Shown here piece after piece: positions 57,543 to 64,000 of a stretch of DNA of 64,000 bases (position 1 is the first letter of the stretch; each line of letters starts with the position of its first letter). The position numbers and the translations under genes were made by a program. Origin of the DNA: Enterobacter dykesii (GTDB lineage Bacteria; Pseudomonadota; Gammaproteobacteria; Enterobacterales; Enterobacteriaceae); assembly GCF_008364625.2 (NCBI RefSeq), contig NZ_CP126604.1:806001-870000 (forward strand). Direction: 5' to 3'. Below the pieces are notes generated by a model. The model saw only the letters and a list, made by a program, of their open reading frames with translations, did no database searches and was not told the origin of the DNA.

Positions 57543-58787
57543 ATGACGCAGGCGAATCTCACCGAGACTCTCTTCAAACCCCGTTTCAAACACCCTGAAA
57601 CGTCGACGCTGGTGCGTCGCTTTAATCCGGGTACCCAGCCTGCCGTCCAGTCCGCGTTAGACGGTAAAAACGTGCCTCACTGGTATCGCATGATTAACCG
57701 TCTGATGTGGATCTGGCGCGGCATTGACCCTCGTGAAATCCTCGACGTGCAGGCGCGTATCGTGATGAGTGAAGCCGAGCGTACCGACAGCGAACTCTAC
57801 GACACGGTGGTGGGCTACCGCGGTGGCAACTGGATCTACGAGTGGTCGAAACAGGCGATGGTCTGGCAGCAAAAAGCCAGCCAGGAAGAGGATGCTACGC
57901 TCAGCGGCAAGCACTGGCTGCACGCCGCTAACCTTTACGGGATTGCTGCCTACCCGCATTTAAAAGGGGATGAACTGGCGGAGCAGGCTCAGGCTCTGGC
58001 GAACCGTGCTTATGAAGAAGCGGCGCAGCGTTTGCCGGGCCAAATGCGCGAGCTTGAGTTCAGCATTCATGGTGGCGCACCCGTCACCGGGTTCCTGCAT
58101 ATGCCTGAAGGCGACGGTCCGTTCCCGACCGTGCTGATGTGCGGCGGGCTGGATTCGCTGCAAATTGATTATTACAGCCTGTATGAGCGTTACTTCGCAC
58201 CAAAAGGGATCGCGATGCTGACGCTTGATATGCCTTCAATTGGTTTTTCATCTAAATGGAAACTGACTCAGGATTCCAGCCTGCTGCACCAGCATGCGCT
58301 CAAAGCGCTGGAAAACATTCCATGGGTTGACCACACCCGCGTGGCGGCTTTCGGCTTCCGTTTTGGCGCGAACGTCGCGGTGCGTCTGGCTTATCTTGAA
58401 TCTTCTCGTCTGAAAGCCGTCGCCTGCCTCGGCCCGGTCGTTCACGCTCTGCTTAGCGATCCTGCACGTCAGGGGAGCGTACCTGAAATGTACCTTGATG
58501 TGCTGGCCAGCCGTCTTGGCATGCATGATGCATCAGACGAAGCGCTGCGCGTTGAGCTCAATCGCTACTCGTTAAAAACGCAGGGCTTGCTGGGACGTCG
58601 ATGCCCAACGCCGATGCTGTCGGGGTTCTGGAAAAACGATCCGTTCAGTCCGGAAGAAGAGTCGCGCTTAATCACGTCGTCATCTGCGGATGGCAAACTG
58701 CTTGAAGTGCCGTTCAGCCCGGTCTATCAGAATTTCGATAAAGCACTGAAAGAGATTACGCGCTGGATCGCTCAGAGATTGTGTTAA
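57543..58787 (+). CDS. frsA: Fermentation-respiration switch esterase FrsA
   Basis: Alpha/beta-hydrolase reported to bind unphosphorylated EIIA-Glc and favour fermentation. 414 aa. An N-terminal helical cap (to about residue 170) is followed by the hydrolase domain with [20 protein letters not shown] and, at the usual nucleophile-elbow position, [14 protein letters not shown]. That segment has F-R-F-G instead of a canonical G-x-S-x-G, so classic serine hydrolase activity is doubtful. Located between gpt and crl as in E. coli. Confidence 0.94.
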   Translation: MTQANLTETLFKPRFKHPETSTLVRRFNPGTQPAVQSALDGKNVPHWYRMINRLMWIWRGIDPREILDVQARIVMSEAERTDSELYDTVVGYRGGNWIYEWSKQAMVWQQKASQEEDATLSGKHWLHAANLYGIAAYPHLKGDELAEQAQALANRAYEEAAQRLPGQMRELEFSIHGGAPVTGFLHMPEGDGPFPTVLMCGGLDSLQIDYYSLYERYFAPKGIAMLTLDMPSIGFSSKWKLTQDSSLLHQHALKALENIPWVDHTRVAAFGFRFGANVAVRLAYLESSRLKAVACLGPVVHALLSDPARQGSVPEMYLDVLASRLGMHDASDEALRVELNRYSLKTQGLLGRRCPTPMLSGFWKNDPFSPEEESRLITSSSADGKLLEVPFSPVYQNFDKALKEITRWIAQRLC

Positions 58788-58844
58788 TAGATTGCTAAAT
58801 TTTGCTGGTTTGGTAAAACAGTGGCTTCACAAAAGGAGATCGCA

Positions 58845-59246
58845 ATGACGTTACCGAGTGGACACCCGAAAAGTAGACTGATTAAGAAGTTTATGGCTCT
58901 CGGCCCGTATATTCGAGAAGAGCAGTGTGAAGAGAATCGCTTTTTTTTCGACTGCCTGGCTGTATGCGTCAACGTGAAGCCTGCACCCGAAAAACGTGAA
59001 TTCTGGGGCTGGTGGATGGAAATGGAAGCAGAGGAAAAACGCTTTACGTATAGCTACCAGTTTGGCCTGTTTAATAAAGACGGCAACTGGCAGGCCACCA
59101 CGATTAAAGATCAGGAAGTGATTGACCGCCTGGAATATACGCTAAAAGAGTTTCACGATAAGGCACGCGCACTGCTGGCTACCCTGGATCTCAAGTTCGA
59201 ACCCGCGGATGACTTTTCCAGCGAAGCGGTGAAGCTGACTGCCTGA
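58845..59246 (+). CDS. crl: Sigma factor-binding protein Crl
   Basis: Helps sigma-S (RpoS) associate with core RNA polymerase, promoting stationary-phase and curli genes. 133 aa from the ATG with SD AAAGGAG, giving [16 protein letters not shown]; an upstream in-frame start at 58821 is not conserved. Conserved [15 protein letters not shown] and [10 protein letters not shown] (the sigma-contacting region) are present. Confidence 0.95.
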   Translation: MTLPSGHPKSRLIKKFMALGPYIREEQCEENRFFFDCLAVCVNVKPAPEKREFWGWWMEMEAEEKRFTYSYQFGLFNKDGNWQATTIKDQEVIDRLEYTLKEFHDKARALLATLDLKFEPADDFSSEAVKLTA

Positions 59247-59252
59247 TAGTCT

Positions 59253-59281
59253 TCCCCCCTCTCCCTGTGGGAGAGGGGGGA
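59253..59281. repeat. GGGAGAGGG-type palindromic repeat, copy 3
   Basis: CCCCTCTCCCTGTGGGAGAGGGG just after crl, a near-perfect palindrome with a TGT loop. Same family as the elements at 41984 and 55226. Confidence 0.65.
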
Positions 59282-59304
59282 AGACCGCATGAATCCCCGA
59301 CAAT

Positions 59305-59333
59305 AAAAAAACCGGCATCAAGCCGGTTTTTTT
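59305..59333. terminator. Bidirectional terminator between crl and phoE
   Basis: AAAAAACCGGC / GCCGGTTTTTT arms around ATCAA, with A and T runs on the two sides. Confidence 0.92.
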
Positions 59334-59344
59334 ATTTCGCATCA

Positions 59345-60397
59345 TCAGAACTGGTAGGTCATACCCAGTGCAACGATGTCATCGCTGCTCACGCCCAGTT
59401 TATTTTTGTCGTCAATCTGGTTGATTTTATAATCAACAAACGCGGACATATTTTTGTTGAAGTAATAGGTCGCGCCAACGTCAATATATTTCACCAGATC
59501 TTCGTCGCCAATACCTTCGATATCTTTACCTTTAGACTGAACATAGCCCAGGGACGGGCGCAGACCGAAGTCGAACTGATATTGTGCGACCACTTCAAAG
59601 TTCTGCGCTTTATTAGCAAACCCGCCGGAAATTGGCGTCATATTGCGGGTTTCAGAATACATTGCAGCCAGATAAATATCGTTTGCATCATATTTCAGAC
59701 CGGTTGCCCAGGCTTCGGCTTTCTGCCCCTGGCCACGCGCCAGCAGGTTCTGAGCATTGGTGCGGTCAGAGTTGGTGTAGGCGCCGCTGACGGCGAAATC
59801 GCTGCCGCCGAAGTCATAGGTCAGAGAGGTACCAAAACCGTCACCGTTCTGTTTTTTAGCGTCACGGTTTTCGTTTTTGCCCTGGTACTGCAGCGTCATG
59901 TCCAGACCGTCAACCGCGCCGAAGAAGTCGGTATTACGGTAGGTGGCCAGGCCGGTAGCACGCTTGGTCATGAAGTTATCGGTCTGCGCGGAAGAGTCGC
60001 CGCCGAACTCAGGGAACATATCGGTCCATGCTTCGACGTCATACAGGGCACCCAGGTTACGGCCGTAATCCAGTGAGCCAAAGTTTTTCAGCTTCAGACC
60101 CGCAAACGCCAGACGCGTTTTCTGAGTAGAGTCGCTCTCGGCTTTGTTACCTGCAAATTCAGATTCCCAACGGCCATAGCCCGTCAGCTGATCGTTAATC
60201 TGAGTTTCGCCTTTAAAACCGAAACGAACGTAGGTCTGATCGCCATCTTTGGTGGCATCATCACTGATGTAGTGCATGGCTTTTACTTTGCCGTACACGT
60301 CCAGTTTATTACCATCTTTATTATAAACTTCAGCTGCGTGAACGGATGCAGAAGCCACTACGCCCATAACCATTAATGCCAGAGTGCTCTTTTTCAT
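59345..60397 (-). CDS. phoE: Outer-membrane phosphoporin PhoE
   Basis: Trimeric 16-strand general porin preferring anions, normally induced by phosphate limitation through PhoBR. 350 aa: signal peptide 1-21 (cleaved before AEVYNKDG), loop 3 constriction segment [16 protein letters not shown], and a C-terminal aromatic GMTYQF for BAM recognition. Identity as PhoE rather than OmpC/F rests on the crl-phoE-proB position and close resemblance. A possible Pho box lies upstream. Confidence 0.95.
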   Translation of the reverse strand: MKKSTLALMVMGVVASASVHAAEVYNKDGNKLDVYGKVKAMHYISDDATKDGDQTYVRFGFKGETQINDQLTGYGRWESEFAGNKAESDSTQKTRLAFAGLKLKNFGSLDYGRNLGALYDVEAWTDMFPEFGGDSSAQTDNFMTKRATGLATYRNTDFFGAVDGLDMTLQYQGKNENRDAKKQNGDGFGTSLTYDFGGSDFAVSGAYTNSDRTNAQNLLARGQGQKAEAWATGLKYDANDIYLAAMYSETRNMTPISGGFANKAQNFEVVAQYQFDFGLRPSLGYVQSKGKDIEGIGDEDLVKYIDVGATYYFNKNMSAFVDYKINQIDDKNKLGVSSDDIVALGMTYQF

Positions 60398-60702
60398 TTT
60401 CGATCCTGTCTTATAAACGCGCTAAAAAAATTCGCTGGACGATAAGCTCATGCTTAAGTCCCGTGAAAAAACAGGAAGGGTTTTATCGTTCTGGAATGAA
60501 ACTTTTATGACAAACTAAGAATAATTTTAAAAAACTGTGATTTATTATTTCGGTAATAAAAGCGTCAAAATTTCCCGCTACGCTTCCTGATCCCGCGCAA
60601 CAAAGTGTTTCGCGATGTGCTAAGGCAGTTGGCAACGGGGCTGACTCCTGTTAAAACGTTCGTTCGACATTACTTTCCCTTATCGTTGAACGGCAGAGAA
60701 TC
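60398..60702. other. phoE-proB intergenic region
   Basis: 305 bp between divergent genes. The phoE side is AT-rich and holds the possible Pho box (60496-60513). I see no small gene here. A proB promoter must lie in the right half, but no clear -35/-10 pair stands out. Confidence 0.5.
60496..60513 (-). promoter_or_regulatory. Possible Pho box upstream of phoE
   Basis: On the minus strand TTGTCAT-AAAA-GTTTCAT matches the two direct 7-bp units (CTGTCAT, 11-bp period) of PhoB sites; the first unit has one mismatch and the second two. It lies about 100 bp before the phoE start. Confidence 0.55.
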
Positions 60703-61806
60703 ATGAGTGACAGCCAGACGCTGGTGGTAAAACTCGGTACCAGTGTTTTAACAGGCGGATCGCGCCGCCTAAATCGCGCCCACATTGTTGAGCTTGTACG
60801 TCAGTGCGCTCAGCTACATGCCGCAGGGCATCGTATTGTGATTGTGACCTCCGGGGCGATTGCCGCCGGGCGTGAACACCTGGGTTACCCCGAACTCCCC
60901 GCGACGATCGCTTCCAAGCAGCTGCTGGCCGCCGTGGGCCAAAGCCGACTCATTCAACTCTGGGAACAGCTATTCTCCATCTATGGTATTCACGTCGGGC
61001 AAATGCTGCTGACGCGTGCGGATATGGAAGACAGAGAGCGCTTCTTGAACGCCCGCGATACCCTGCGCGCGCTGCTGGACAACAATATTGTTCCGGTCAT
61101 TAACGAGAACGATGCCGTTGCTACCGCTGAAATCAAAGTGGGTGATAACGATAACCTCTCTGCGCTGGCCGCGATTCTGGCGGGTGCCGATAAATTACTG
61201 CTTCTGACCGATCAGCAGGGGCTTTTCACCGCCGATCCGCGCTCCAACCCGGAAGCCGAGCTGATTAGCGACGTTCACGGTATCGACGATGCGCTGCGCG
61301 CCATCGCCGGTGACAGCGTTTCAGGCCTCGGAACGGGCGGTATGGGGACCAAGCTGCAGGCCGCTGACGTAGCGTGCCGCGCCGGTATCGACACCATCAT
61401 TGCAGCGGGCAGCCGCCCCGGCGTGATTGGCGACGTGATGGAAGGCATCTCCGTCGGCACCCGCTTCCACGCCCAGGAATCCCCGCTCGAAAACCGCAAG
61501 CGCTGGATATTTGGCGCGCCTCCTGCTGGCGAACTCGTCGTCGATGCAGGGGCAACCGCCGCGATTCTGGAACGAGGAAGTTCATTACTTCCTAAAGGAA
61601 TTAAAAGCGTGACAGGCAACTTCTCCCGTGGTGAAGTGATCCGTATCCGTAACCTCGAAGGCCGCGACATCGCCCACGGCGTAAGCCGTTATAACAGCGA
61701 TGCCCTGCGCCGCATCGCGGGTCACCACTCGCAGCAGATCGACGCCATTCTGGGCTATGAATATGGTCCGGTTGCCGTGCATCGCGATGACATGATTATT
61801 CGTTAA
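60703..61806 (+). CDS. proB: Glutamate 5-kinase
   Basis: First enzyme of proline synthesis: ATP phosphorylates glutamate to gamma-glutamyl phosphate. It is feedback-inhibited by proline in the family. 367 aa as in E. coli. Amino-acid-kinase domain with [35 protein letters not shown] and [13 protein letters not shown]-terminal PUA domain (about 275-367). Followed by proA after 11 bp; the labile product is handed to ProA. Confidence 0.97.
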   Translation: MSDSQTLVVKLGTSVLTGGSRRLNRAHIVELVRQCAQLHAAGHRIVIVTSGAIAAGREHLGYPELPATIASKQLLAAVGQSRLIQLWEQLFSIYGIHVGQMLLTRADMEDRERFLNARDTLRALLDNNIVPVINENDAVATAEIKVGDNDNLSALAAILAGADKLLLLTDQQGLFTADPRSNPEAELISDVHGIDDALRAIAGDSVSGLGTGGMGTKLQAADVACRAGIDTIIAAGSRPGVIGDVMEGISVGTRFHAQESPLENRKRWIFGAPPAGELVVDAGATAAILERGSSLLPKGIKSVTGNFSRGEVIRIRNLEGRDIAHGVSRYNSDALRRIAGHHSQQIDAILGYEYGPVAVHRDDMIIR

Positions 61807-61817
61807 GGAGCCTGAAC

Positions 61818-63071
61818 ATGCTGGAACAAATGGGCGCTGCCGCGAAGGCTGCCTCTTACAAACTGGCGCTCCTTTCCAGCCGCGAGAAAAACCGCGTGCT
61901 GGAAAAAATCGCTGATTATCTGGAATCACAGTCACAGGAGATTTTGCTCGCCAACGAGCAGGATCTGCTGGAAGCGCGTCGTAACGGTTTGAGCGAAGCG
62001 ATGCTCGACCGTCTGGCGCTGACGCCAGCACGCCTGAAAGGCATCGCCGACGATGTGCGTCAGGTCTGCAATCTGGCCGACCCGGTAGGGCAGGTGATCG
62101 ACGGCGGGCTGCTCGACAGCGGTTTACGCCTGGAGCGCCGCCGCGTGCCGCTCGGCGTTATCGGTGTGATTTATGAAGCCCGTCCAAACGTGACGGTGGA
62201 TGTCGCCTCCCTGTGCCTGAAAACCGGTAACGCCGCCATCCTGCGCGGTGGGAAAGAGACATGGCGCACCAACGCCGCGACGGTGAAAGTCATTCAGCAG
62301 GCGCTGGAAGAGTGTGGATTACCGGCGGGTGCCGTACAGGCGATCGAGAGCCCAGACCGCGCGCTGGTCAACGAAATGCTGCGCATGGACAAATACATCG
62401 ACATGCTGATCCCACGCGGTGGCGCGGGCCTGCACAAGCTGTGCCGCGAGCAGTCGACGATTCCGGTGATCACTGGCGGTATCGGCGTGTGCCATATCGT
62501 TGTCGACGACAGCGCTGAGATTGAACCGGCGCTGAAGATTATCGTGAATGCGAAAACCCAGCGTCCAAGCACTTGTAACACCGTGGAAACGCTGCTGGTT
62601 CATCAGGGTATTGCGAACACCTTCCTGCCGGCTCTGAGCAAACAGATGGCAGAAAGCGGCGTGACGCTGCATGCTGACGCTAGTGCGCTCGCACTGCTTC
62701 AGGAAGGCCCGGCTAACGTTGTTCCCGTAAAAGCGGAGCAGTACGACGACGAGTTCCTGTCACTGGATCTGAACGTGAAAATCGTTACCGATCTCGACGA
62801 CGCCATTGCGCACATTCGTGAACACGGGACGCAGCATTCTGACGCGATTCTGACGCGCACCCTGCGCAATGCGGATCGCTTCGTGAACGAAGTGGATTCA
62901 TCTGCGGTGTATGTGAATGCCTCCACCCGCTTCACCGACGGCGGCCAGTTCGGCCTCGGCGCAGAGGTGGCGGTCAGCACGCAGAAACTGCACGCGCGCG
63001 GCCCGATGGGGCTGGAGGCGCTGACCACGTACAAGTGGATCGGCTTCGGTGACGATACGATTCGTGCGTAA
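61818..63071 (+). CDS. proA: Gamma-glutamyl phosphate reductase
   Basis: Second enzyme of proline synthesis: NADPH reduction of gamma-glutamyl phosphate to glutamate semialdehyde. 417 aa as in E. coli. Aldehyde dehydrogenase-like fold; the catalytic Cys is in [15 protein letters not shown] (about residue 255). Other conserved segments are [16 protein letters not shown] and [22 protein letters not shown] near the C terminus. Second gene of proBA, followed by thrW. Confidence 0.97.
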   Translation: MLEQMGAAAKAASYKLALLSSREKNRVLEKIADYLESQSQEILLANEQDLLEARRNGLSEAMLDRLALTPARLKGIADDVRQVCNLADPVGQVIDGGLLDSGLRLERRRVPLGVIGVIYEARPNVTVDVASLCLKTGNAAILRGGKETWRTNAATVKVIQQALEECGLPAGAVQAIESPDRALVNEMLRMDKYIDMLIPRGGAGLHKLCREQSTIPVITGGIGVCHIVVDDSAEIEPALKIIVNAKTQRPSTCNTVETLLVHQGIANTFLPALSKQMAESGVTLHADASALALLQEGPANVVPVKAEQYDDEFLSLDLNVKIVTDLDDAIAHIREHGTQHSDAILTRTLRNADRFVNEVDSSAVYVNASTRFTDGGQFGLGAEVAVSTQKLHARGPMGLEALTTYKWIGFGDDTIRA

Positions 63072-63078
63072 ATAATCA

Positions 63079-63131
63079 CGGGTGATGCAAAAATAGCCGT
63101 TTGATTCAAAAGGGCATTGACGCATCACCCG
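63079..63131 (+). promoter_or_regulatory. Long-loop inverted repeat between proA and thrW
   Basis: Perfect 10-bp arms CGGGTGATGC (63079-63088) and GCATCACCCG (63122-63131) with a 33-nt loop. There is no T-run after the right arm. The right arm overlaps the predicted -35 of thrW. It could be a 3'-end structure of proBA or a remnant REP-like element. Confidence 0.55.
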
Positions 63132-63145
63132 GATAGATCTAACCT
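63117..63145 (+). promoter_or_regulatory. Predicted thrW promoter
   Basis: TTGACG (63117-63122), 17-bp spacer, TAACCT (63140-63145). The -10 is weak, but the position 38 bp before the tRNA is right. Confidence 0.5.
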
Positions 63146-63182
63146 TTTGCCCCGTGGTTACGCTCGTAACCGGCCTCTCAGG

Positions 63183-63258
63183 GCCGATATAGCTCAGTTG
63201 GTAGAGCAGCGCATTCGTAATGCGAAGGTCGTAGGTTCGACTCCTATTATCGGCACCA
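63183..63258 (+). tRNA. thrW: tRNA-Thr (CGT)
   Basis: 76 nt, begins GCCGATATAGCTCAG and ends CGGCACCA; anticodon loop TTCGTAA gives CGT. In E. coli K-12 the same tRNA gene is the attachment site of the CP4-6 prophage. Here a P4-type integrase gene begins 175 bp downstream, so the 3' end of thrW is very probably the attachment core (attL). Confidence 0.97.
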
Positions 63259-63380
63259 TCCTACCTATTTTAACGTCTCCCTAAGTCTACTCAAACACCC
63301 TTTAAATCCTTATAATACGCCGTTTCACGGCCCTTGTTGTCTCTGCTCGTCTACTCACGTTCACGAAAATCTACGGTGAG

Positions 63381-63433
63381 TTGGGGGCATCGGTGGGGGC
63401 ATGTTGTATTCGGTCTAAAGGAGATGCCCCCAA
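63381..63433 (+). repeat. TGGGGGCAT repeats and inverted repeat over the integrase start
   Basis: Direct copies TGGGGGCAT at 63382-63390 and 63394-63402, inverted copy ATGCCCCCA at 63424-63432, and a further direct copy inside the gene at 63502-63510. TTGGGGGCATC (63381-63391) and GATGCCCCCAA (63423-63433) are perfect 11-bp inverted arms. The right arm spans the last bases of the SD AAAGGAG and ends immediately before the integrase ATG. Confidence 0.75.
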
Positions 63434-64000
63434 ATGAAGCTCAATGCCAGACAGGTCGAGACTGCCAAGCCTAAAGATAAACCCTATAAGTTAGCAGATG
63501 GTGGGGGCATGTATCTGGAGGTGTTCCCTAACGGCACCAAAAGCTGGCGCATGAAATACCGTATCGCAGGTAAAGAAAAACGTGTGGTGTTTGGTGTTTA
63601 CCCGACCATTACCTTAGCGGATGCCAGAAGCAAAAGAGATGATGCTAAAAAGCTGCTGGTTAATGGCGTTGATCCGAGTGCGTTTAAGAAAGAAAGCAAA
63701 CTAGCCCAAATCGAAGAAGTAAAAAACACCTTTCAGCAAATTGCGCTCGAATGGCACAACATGAAAGTGAAGAAATGGTCTGCGGGATATGCCTCTGACA
63801 TTCTTGAAGCCTTCAACAAAGATGTCTTCCCGTTCATCGGTCAACGTCCTGTTGCAGACATCAAGCCGTTGGAATTGCTTAACGTGCTCAAAAAGATGGA
63901 AGAGCGAGGTGCGACTGAGAAAGCTAAGAAAGTACGTCAGCGGTGTGGTGAAGTGTTTCGCTACGCCATAGTTACAGGCAGAGCCGAGTATAACCCCGCA
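63434..64000 (+). CDS. P4-type tyrosine integrase, 3' end cut by window edge
   Basis: Site-specific recombinase that would integrate and excise the element at thrW. 189 codons are visible and the frame is open at the right edge. The N-terminal arm-binding DUF4102 domain (about residues 1-85) has LADGGGMYLEVFPNGTKSW and RVVFGVYPTITLADAR. The core-binding SAM-like domain follows (about 100-180: NTFQQIALEWHNMKVKKWS, KKVRQRCGEVFRYA). The catalytic R-H-R-Y domain is outside the window. Start ATG has SD AAAGGAG at 10-nt spacing. Confidence 0.9.
   Translation, partial: MKLNARQVETAKPKDKPYKLADGGGMYLEVFPNGTKSWRMKYRIAGKEKRVVFGVYPTITLADARSKRDDAKKLLVNGVDPSAFKKESKLAQIEEVKNTFQQIALEWHNMKVKKWSAGYASDILEAFNKDVFPFIGQRPVADIKPLELLNVLKKMEERGATEKAKKVRQRCGEVFRYAIVTGRAEYNPA

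Larger units (their letters stand above)
63259..64000 (+). mobile_element. Left end of an integrative element at thrW
   Basis: Starts at the 3' end of the tRNA gene and includes the integrase leader and the first 189 codons of the integrase, with lower GC than the preceding backbone. The element runs off the right edge, so its size, cargo and right attachment site cannot be seen. The thrW sequence itself is complete, as expected when the incoming element restores the tRNA end. Confidence 0.82.

Overview
The window is a stretch of enterobacterial chromosome. Gene content and order from lpxB to proBA-thrW follow the familiar Escherichia/Salmonella/Enterobacter backbone (lpxB-rnhB-dnaE-accA-ldcC ... 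metNIQ-gmhB-rrnH ... rnhA/dnaQ ... fadE-gmhA ... dinB-pepD-gpt-frsA-crl-phoE-proBA-thrW). Most proteins have the same length as their E. coli counterparts. Coding GC is fairly high, a full Na+-NQR operon is present, and 16S stretches such as the one around 20160-20250 look like Enterobacter. I infer Enterobacter cloacae complex or a close relative (Lelliottia/Leclercia type); no search was run.

Layout. 1-8273: lipid A (lpxB, cut by the left edge), RNase HII, Pol III alpha, acetyl-CoA carboxylase alpha, lysine decarboxylase. 8339-15432: yaeR, tilS, rof/yaeP, yaeQ-arfB, nlpE, then on the minus strand proS, trmO and rcsF. 15539-18072 (minus): metNIQ methionine importer with a MetJ site. 18261: gmhB. 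18877-24427: a complete rRNA operon (P1, P2, 16S, tRNA-Ile, tRNA-Ala, 23S, 5S, tRNA-Asp, terminator). 24551-33819: dkgB, the yafC regulator divergent from an MFS exporter, yafD, yafE, mltD, gloB/yafS, rnhA/dnaQ and a second tRNA-Asp.

33859-41973 is the main accessory block. An AT-rich leader with repeated GTGCA half-sites precedes a tightly overlapped operon: a FadR-type GntR regulator, two separate peptide-ABC ATPases, a periplasmic binding protein, two permeases and a gamma-glutamyltransferase-family enzyme without a signal peptide. The simplest reading is a regulated import-and-cleave route for a gamma-glutamyl or other small peptide, analogous to the glutathione importer locus but built differently.

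42013-47681 returns to backbone: yafV, fadE with a FadR site, gmhA, yafJ and the LD-transpeptidase-fold amidase dpaA/yafK. 47980-54020 holds nqrABCDEF-nqrM, a sodium-pumping NADH dehydrogenase that E. coli K-12 lacks here. 54129-63071 carries dinB (LexA box), pepD, gpt, frsA, crl, phoE and proBA. At 63183 thrW (tRNA-Thr) is followed by the start of a P4-type tyrosine integrase that runs off the right edge. This marks the left end of an integrated element; its cargo lies outside the window.

Most of the window is ordinary core genome. The points most worth a second look are the 34-42 kb peptide-import operon with its leader repeats, and the repeat and hairpin structure over the integrase start.
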